Of a DNA stretch of 19,604 nt, positions 15,165 through 19,604 are shown one piece after another. How positions within the stretch are numbered: the first letter of the stretch is position 1; each line of letters starts with the position of its first letter. The translations under genes and the position numbers were made by a program. The DNA is from an uncultured Ruminococcus sp. (GTDB taxonomy: Bacteria > Bacillota > Clostridia > Oscillospirales > Ruminococcaceae). The notes under the pieces were generated by a model. The model did not search any database. It saw only the letters and a program-made list of their open reading frames with translations, and was not told the DNA's origin. The stretch spans positions 1 through 19,604 of the forward strand of contig CAMWUB010000003.1 in the NCBI GenBank assembly GCA_947177345.1. The letters run 5' to 3'.

Positions 15165-16397
15165 TTACTTATTATTTTCAATAATCATACGTCTTAAAAG
15201 AATCATATCAAACGAATCAACAAAGCCGTCGCCGGTGAGATCTGCATTTTTAAACTGTTCTTCTGTAAGTTCGTATCTGCCTAAAATGTACTCCTGAAAA
15301 AGTACAGCGTCGGCTATACCTACTTTATTATCGCCGTTAATATCGCCTGTTGCGGTTTCTTTGTCGGTGGCTTTATCCAGTGATACAAATTTTCTTCTGT
15401 ATTTTTTGGCGTATGCCTGTGCCGTGGAGTTTTCATATCCCTTTATAGTGCCGTTGAAATAATATACAATACTATTACTATCATAATCATATAAATTATA
15501 ATTAAAAATCGTATCATTGCTACCATAAATCTCACATTCAGGATTTAAAATGGTTATTTCTTTTAATTCAAAACAAAATCTAAATGCACCCTCTCCGATA
15601 CTTGTTACACTATCCGGAATTTCTATTGATGTTAAAAGATTGCACCTCTCAAATGCATAGCTTGCAATACTTGTTACACCGTCGGGAATAACCACATCAC
15701 CTTTACAAGTTTCGCCATTAATCAGAATATTGTTTATAACAACAAGCGGATTTTCTGCCTGTTTGGCTTTAAGCCAAGGAGTACCATAAAATACATTCAT
15801 TCCGATATTTGTTACACTGTCGGGAATTTCTATTGATGTTAAACTACTGCAACCATAAAACACACTGTTTCCAATACTTGTTACACTATCCGGAATTTCT
15901 ATTGATGTTAAACTACTGCACTCGTAAAATACACTGTCTCTGATACTTGTTATACTTTCCGGAAGTTCTAATGATGTTAAATTCATGCAATTATAAAATG
16001 CACTTTTTCCGATGTTTGTTACACTGTCGGGAATTTCTATTGATGTTAAAGCCTTACAACCAAAAAATGCACTACCTCCGATACTTATTACACTATTTGG
16101 AATATTTATTGATGTTAAACTATTGCACGCAACAAATGCACTTGCACCAATACTTGTGACTGATACGCCGTCAATCTCCGCTGGTATAACAACTGTTTCC
16201 GCTGATTCGTCACAATCGGAAATTTCTATATAATCCCCGTAGTTTGTGTATATGAGCTGTTCATATGTACCCTCTGTGTAGTCCTTTGCACTGGCTGTGA
16301 TTACGGAATTATTTTCCGCAACCGCATTGACATAAGGCACACCAAATCCCATAACGCATACTGCCATAATAACGGCAAAAATTTTATTGAAATTCAT
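15165..16397 (-). CDS. Secreted BspA-like leucine-rich-repeat protein with C-terminal dockerin (paralogue)
   Basis: A 410-aa secreted protein built like its downstream neighbour. It has a signal peptide (1 to about 35, ending near ASA), leucine-rich repeats of 23 aa (about 65-310) with the core LTSIEIPDSVTSIGxxAF, one TPW module, the GYENSTAQAYAKKYRRKFV linker, and a type I dockerin (349-410) with loops GDINGDNKVGIADAVLF and ADLTGDGFVDSFDMILL. The repeats are so alike at DNA level that they show a clean 69-base period. The ATG overlaps the ecfA1 stop (ATGA), and its AAGGAG lies within the last codons of ecfA1, so translation is coupled to a housekeeping transporter gene. It probably displays a binding surface on the cell through a cohesin; the ligand is unknown. 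Confidence 0.9.
   Translation of the reverse strand: MNFNKIFAVIMAVCVMGFGVPYVNAVAENNSVITASAKDYTEGTYEQLIYTNYGDYIEISDCDESAETVVIPAEIDGVSVTSIGASAFVACNSLTSINIPNSVISIGGSAFFGCKALTSIEIPDSVTNIGKSAFYNCMNLTSLELPESITSIRDSVFYECSSLTSIEIPDSVTSIGNSVFYGCSSLTSIEIPDSVTNIGMNVFYGTPWLKAKQAENPLVVINNILINGETCKGDVVIPDGVTSIASYAFERCNLLTSIEIPDSVTSIGEGAFRFCFELKEITILNPECEIYGSNDTIFNYNLYDYDSNSIVYYFNGTIKGYENSTAQAYAKKYRRKFVSLDKATDKETATGDINGDNKVGIADAVLFQEYILGRYELTEEQFKNADLTGDGFVDSFDMILLRRMIIENNK
15600..16160 (-). repeat. 69-base tandem coding repeat (LRR units)
   Basis: An ACACTGTCGGGAATTTCTAT-type motif (plus-strand reading, with variants) begins at 15607, 15676, 15814, 15883, 15952, 16021 and 16090. All spacings are 69 bases or twice 69, equal to 23 codons. 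The repeats encode the LRR units of the 410-aa dockerin protein. Nucleotide identity is highest in units around 15814-16050, suggesting recent unit duplication or gene conversion. Confidence 0.85.
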
Positions 16398-17257
16398 TTT
16401 AAAAACTCCTTTTCATTAAATAATTTTAATAATGCTTTTACGCATTCTTCTTCGGATATTATTTCAGGTGAGATGTCCAGACCGGATTTTTTCAGTTCCC
16501 AGCACAATTCTGTGACCTGCGGAACGTCAAGACCGATAGCCCGCAAAAGTTCCACCTGAGAAAAAACTTTTACGGGTATATCATCTAAGACAATCCGCCC
16601 CTTATCCATGACAACAACACGGTCACAAAGTGAAGCCTCGTCCATGTAGTGAGTTATCAGGATTATTGTTATACCGTATTCACGATTAAGTTTCATGACA
16701 GAAGAAATTACTTCTTTTCTGCCCTGTGGGTCAAGCATAGCGGTGGGTTCGTCAAGTATTATGCACTCCGGACGCATTGCGATAATACCGGCTATAGCGA
16801 TACGCTGTTTCTGTCCACCTGACAGCTGAGCAGGTGAATGAAGTCTGTAATCGTACATATTTACGGCTTTTAAAGCATCGTCAACACGTTTACGCATTTC
16901 CGGATACGGAACGCCTAAATTTTCGAGAGCAAAAGCGACATCTTCCTCTACTACTGACGAAACAATCTGATTATCCGGATTCTGAAAAACCATACCGGCA
17001 CGCTGTCGTAACTGAAATAGTTTCGATTCGTCTGAAGTATCAATACCACCGACAATGACAGTCCCCGAAGTTGCCGTGAGTATACCGTTAAGATGTTTTG
17101 CAAGTGTGGATTTCCCTGAACCGTTATGACCTAATACCGCAACAAATTCGCCTTTTTTGATGTCAAGATTTATACCTTTTAATATTTCCGGTGAGGGATT
17201 TTCACCGTCTGCATCATAACGGAAATGTAAATTTCTTATCTCAATGATATTATTCAT
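16394..17257 (-). CDS. ecfA1: ECF transporter ATPase EcfA1
   Basis: The first ATP-binding subunit of the ECF energising module (287 aa), which pairs with EcfA2 on EcfT. Visible motifs: Walker A GHNGSGKST at 43-51, Q-loop FQNPDNQIVSS from residue 91 (the FQNPDNQ form is typical of EcfA1), signature LSGGQ at 145-149, Walker B CIILDEPT at 165-172, and switch His203 in ITHYM. The C-terminal DVPQVTELCWELKKSGLD is family-typical. A purine-rich AAAGG lies upstream of the ATG. The gene follows the small Sm-like gene by 22 bases, and its stop codon overlaps the start of an LRR-dockerin gene instead of being followed by ecfA2. Confidence 0.95.
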   Translation of the reverse strand: MNNIIEIRNLHFRYDADGENPSPEILKGINLDIKKGEFVAVLGHNGSGKSTLAKHLNGILTATSGTVIVGGIDTSDESKLFQLRQRAGMVFQNPDNQIVSSVVEEDVAFALENLGVPYPEMRKRVDDALKAVNMYDYRLHSPAQLSGGQKQRIAIAGIIAMRPECIILDEPTAMLDPQGRKEVISSVMKLNREYGITIILITHYMDEASLCDRVVVMDKGRIVLDDIPVKVFSQVELLRAIGLDVPQVTELCWELKKSGLDISPEIISEEECVKALLKLFNEKEFLK

Positions 17258-17279
17258 TTATAACCTTTCCAAAATATTT

Positions 17280-17477
17280 TTAATCATCACAATATGATAT
17301 TCTTCCGATTACATCTATTTTAATAATCCTCGTGACTGAATAGCCGTCTTCGGTGACACAATCCATTTTAATCCATTTATCGTCGACTTCAATAACTATT
17401 CCGCTACCTAAAAATCTTTCCTGTACGTTATATATTTCAATAAAATTTCCGACAAGATTTTTTATCATATCTGACAT
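17280..17477 (-). CDS. Small Sm-like beta-barrel protein (65 aa), function unknown
   Basis: A 65-aa cytoplasmic protein starting MSDMIKNLVGNFIEIYNVQE. The spacing of short strands (FIEIYN, GSGIVIEVDDKWIKMD, SVTRIIKIDVIGRISY) resembles a five-stranded Sm/SH3-type small barrel, as in small conserved proteins of Clostridia. An RNA-binding or adaptor role would fit but is not shown. The frame is open to an earlier ATG at 17510, inside the methyltransferase gene. The ATG at 17477 is preferred because AGAGGTGAT sits just upstream, and that ribosome binding site overlaps the methyltransferase stop codon. The gene lies four bases after the methyltransferase and 22 bases before ecfA1. Confidence 0.65.
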   Translation of the reverse strand: MSDMIKNLVGNFIEIYNVQERFLGSGIVIEVDDKWIKMDCVTEDGYSVTRIIKIDVIGRISYCDD

Positions 17478-17481
17478 AAAA

Positions 17482-18345
17482 TCACCTCTGCCATATAGCC
17501 GTTGAACCACACGGAAGTGTCATTCCGGTTGATTCTACAGGAAGTCCTATCTCGTCAAAAGATACCTCACCGCCGAATTTTTCAGTGAGTACAGTTCCGG
17601 CTATATAGCCCATTACTGACGGTGAAAGTCCGGTAGTATAGCTGTTTATCAGGAAAAATAACGGATTATCCGAAAGAACACCGGAACATAATTTCACGAG
17701 GTCATATATTGAATTTTCAAGTTTCCATATCTCGCCGGAAGGACCTCTGCCATAACTCGGAGGGTCCATAATAACAGCGTCATAACGTCTGCCACGACGT
17801 ATTTCACGTGCTATGAATTTTTCGCAGTCGTCTACAATCCAGCGTATCGGCTTTTCGGAAAGTCCGGAAATACCGGCGTTTTCCCTTGCCCATTGTACCA
17901 TACCTTTTGAAGCATCTACATGACACACGGAAGCTCCGGCATCAGCACACGCAAGAGTAGCACCGCCAGTATATGCAAAAAGATTAAGTACATTTATTTC
18001 ACGTCCGGAATTTTTTATTTTTTCTGACATGAAATCCCAGTTTACAGCCTGCTCCGGAAAAAGTCCGGTATGTTTGAAACCTGTCGGCTTTATGTTAAAT
18101 TTAAGATTTCCGTAATTTATATTCCATACGTCCGGAAGTTTCCGCCTGAAAGTCCACTGACCACCACCGGAATTTGACCGGTAATAATGACCGTCGGCAG
18201 TATTCCAGAGGGAATTTTTTTTATCAGTTTTCCATATTATCTGTGGGTCGGGACGTACAAGGCTTATACCTCCCCATGATTCGAGTTTTTCACCGTCCGA
18301 TGTATCAATTATCCTGTAATCTTTCCAGTTTTCAGCAGTTCTCAT
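17482..18345 (-). CDS. RlmI-like class I SAM-dependent RNA methyltransferase
   Basis: A 287-aa Rossmann-fold methyltransferase close to the RlmI/RlmK group that modifies 23S rRNA. An N-terminal beta-rich part (about 1-110) is followed by motif I VLNLFAYTGGAT at about 119-130, the acidic loop VDAS at 143-146, a DDCEKF segment, and motif IV DPPSYGRGPSGEIW at 194-207. The N-terminal PUA domain of E. coli RlmI is absent, so the target base may differ. GGAG lies ten bases before the ATG. The gene starts six bases after the phosphohexomutase-like gene, and its stop overlaps the ribosome binding site of the Sm-like gene. Methyltransferase class is secure; the exact substrate is not. Confidence 0.8.
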   Translation of the reverse strand: MRTAENWKDYRIIDTSDGEKLESWGGISLVRPDPQIIWKTDKKNSLWNTADGHYYRSNSGGGQWTFRRKLPDVWNINYGNLKFNIKPTGFKHTGLFPEQAVNWDFMSEKIKNSGREINVLNLFAYTGGATLACADAGASVCHVDASKGMVQWARENAGISGLSEKPIRWIVDDCEKFIAREIRRGRRYDAVIMDPPSYGRGPSGEIWKLENSIYDLVKLCSGVLSDNPLFFLINSYTTGLSPSVMGYIAGTVLTEKFGGEVSFDEIGLPVESTGMTLPCGSTAIWQR

Positions 18346-18351
18346 AAATAA

Positions 18352-19604
18352 TCAAGCTCCTTTCGGGATTCTTTCCCTTATTTTTCCGGCTATACTGTTG
18401 ACAGCCTCGTTAATATCGTTATAATCCATACCCTCGGCTGTTATGCTTATAGAGGGCTTTTCGGGATTTTCATGTACAAATAATTTAGCTCTGTTTCCGA
18501 ACAGATGTATATAATTTGCTATGTGTTCAGTTATAACACAGTCATTCTTCCATATTTCCTTAAATTCCGGCGGAATACCGACATCAAGCGACATCTGATG
18601 ATAATGTTTCATATCTGCAAGACTGCTCAGCGGAATGTTTTTACTTCTCATTATGGAAAGCAGTTTAACAGCCGTAAGAAATCCGTCACCGGTGGGTATT
18701 TCGTCTGGAAAAATAATTCTGCCCATGTTATCCGTACCAATATTGAAACCATCTGCAAGCATTTTTGTCATGACGCTTTTTTCGTCGAAACCGGCGGTCA
18801 CGACAGATATATCATTTTCCTCTGCAAATCTCATGAATCCGTAACCTGCTCCGTAAGTAACAACAAAAGTATTATTTTTCAGTAAATTGTTTTCCCTGAA
18901 AAATTTTGCAAATACGGCTGAAAGTCTGTCATTATCGAGTATTATATTATTTTCGTCAATTACCGTACAGCATTCACAGTGATTTCCGAAAATAAAACCA
19001 CAATTACACCCCCTTACAAAATATATATCATTTTCAGGTATGATACGGACTTCCGCACCGAGTTCACTGAAAAGTTTAAGGGCTATATCCTGATTGCCGT
19101 CAGGACATCTTATGGTTATTTTCATTCCCTGAAAATCCTGACGGACAGATTTTTTAATAAATCCGATATATTCCCCGATAGCGTTTTCACATATTATTAC
19201 ACCACCTTCACCCGTCCGGATACGCTTTGAAAGTTCTTCCGGTGAACCAGAAATTATTTTTTTAATTTCCTCCCATATTTCGTGGCTGAGTTTATGACCA
19301 CCACCGGAATAAATACGTACTTTACAAAATCTGCCGTCTTCTGAAGATGTAATCATTATTCCGGAATCCGCACTATGAATACGTGTAAGATAAGAAACTG
19401 CCGGTGGTATAAGTACACCTGATTTTTCCGCCACAACTCCGGCTGAACTTATTCCCCGACATACTGAATCATATATACTTCCGGCAGATAATCCGCCGTC
19501 GTGACCTACCACAACAAGCGGATTTTTTTTGTTTTTCGGCGAAAATACACCGGCAATAGTCCTACCTGTCTTTTCTGCTAAAACATGGTCAGAACATTCA
19601 ATTG
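18352..19604 (-). CDS. Degenerate alpha-D-phosphohexomutase (GlmM-like pseudoenzyme), 5' end beyond the window
   Basis: The frame is open to the right edge (IECSDHVLAEKTGRT...), so the start is missing. The scaffold of phosphoglucosamine/phosphomannomutases is clear: VVVGHDGGLSAGSIYDSV, IPPAVSYLTRIHSADSGIMI, ENNIILDNDRLSAVFAKFF, PTGDGFLTAVKLLSIM and a C-terminal ISITAEG strand. The active-site loops are not. The serine loop, normally xSASHNP, reads TSSEDG (19333-19350). The metal loop, normally DGDADR, reads GNHCEC (18970-18987). The sugar loop, normally GEQSGH, reads GTDNMG (18721-18738). The phosphate loop, normally RPSGTEP, reads VHENPEKP (18454-18477). The gene is intact as far as seen, with normal codon use, and heads the tightly packed minus-strand block. 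It is most likely a non-catalytic paralogue, perhaps regulatory or sugar-phosphate binding; an enzyme with altered chemistry is the alternative. Confidence 0.75.
   Translation of the reverse strand, partial: IECSDHVLAEKTGRTIAGVFSPKNKKNPLVVVGHDGGLSAGSIYDSVCRGISSAGVVAEKSGVLIPPAVSYLTRIHSADSGIMITSSEDGRFCKVRIYSGGGHKLSHEIWEEIKKIISGSPEELSKRIRTGEGGVIICENAIGEYIGFIKKSVRQDFQGMKITIRCPDGNQDIALKLFSELGAEVRIIPENDIYFVRGCNCGFIFGNHCECCTVIDENNIILDNDRLSAVFAKFFRENNLLKNNTFVVTYGAGYGFMRFAEENDISVVTAGFDEKSVMTKMLADGFNIGTDNMGRIIFPDEIPTGDGFLTAVKLLSIMRSKNIPLSSLADMKHYHQMSLDVGIPPEFKEIWKNDCVITEHIANYIHLFGNRAKLFVHENPEKPSISITAEGMDYNDINEAVNSIAGKIRERIPKGA

Noticed and set aside
15600..16160. Regular repeats that could suggest a CRISPR array
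   Set aside because: The 69-base period is exactly 23 codons, runs without spacers, and lies inside an open frame encoding LRR units.
1..19604. Very frequent TCCGGA/CCGGAA hexamers throughout the window
   Set aside because: Most fall in coding frames as Pro-Glu (CCG GAA) or Ser-Gly (TCC GGA) codon pairs, so codon preference explains them; no spacing pattern was seen.

Overview
The window looks like chromosomal DNA from a low-GC, anaerobic Firmicute of the Ruminococcus/Oscillospiraceae type. The indications are type I dockerins at the ends of secreted BspA-like leucine-rich-repeat proteins, a lipoprotein with a cohesin-like domain, a Clp ATPase with a ClpE-type zinc finger, SpoIID, a group II ECF energising module, and AT-rich spacers with clear AAGGAG-type ribosome binding sites. 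No tRNA, rRNA, CRISPR array, IS element or phage gene was seen, and no gene-free stretch exceeds about 100 bases.

Layout. At the left edge is citrate synthase (minus strand, 3' end cut off). It is divergent from spoIID (plus) across a 92-base spacer that carries a near-ideal sigma-A promoter for citrate synthase. A small glutaredoxin-like gene follows spoIID on the plus strand and ends at a strong hairpin at 2760-2782, shared with the converging minus-strand block. Everything from 2789 to 19604 is on the minus strand with short gaps or overlaps, so it reads as one long transcription unit or a few nested ones. In transcription order: a degenerate phosphohexomutase (5' end cut off), an RlmI-like methyltransferase, a 65-aa Sm-like protein, ecfA1, two tandem LRR-dockerin genes, ecfA2, ecfT, yfhO, truA, a DUF5711-like membrane-anchored protein, a CvpA-like membrane protein, a ClpE-type ATPase and the cohesin-like lipoprotein.

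How the genes fit together. EcfA1, EcfA2 and EcfT form the shared energising module for vitamin and metal ECF importers; the substrate-binding S subunits are not here. In many Firmicutes ecfA1-ecfA2-ecfT-truA is a tight block. Here it is opened twice: two secreted LRR-dockerin genes sit between ecfA1 and ecfA2, and yfhO sits between ecfT and truA. The joints are seamless (an ATGA overlap, a 95-base gene overlap, ribosome binding sites inside upstream genes), so the insertions look old and co-expressed. The two dockerin proteins and the lipid-anchored cohesin-like protein in the same block suggest a small cell-surface display system.

The most unusual gene is the one at the right edge. It keeps the alpha-D-phosphohexomutase (GlmM-like) scaffold but has lost all or most of each active-site loop: the serine loop, the DxDxD metal loop, the sugar-binding loop and the phosphate-binding loop. 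The metal loop is replaced by a Cys/His cluster. It is probably a pseudoenzyme.
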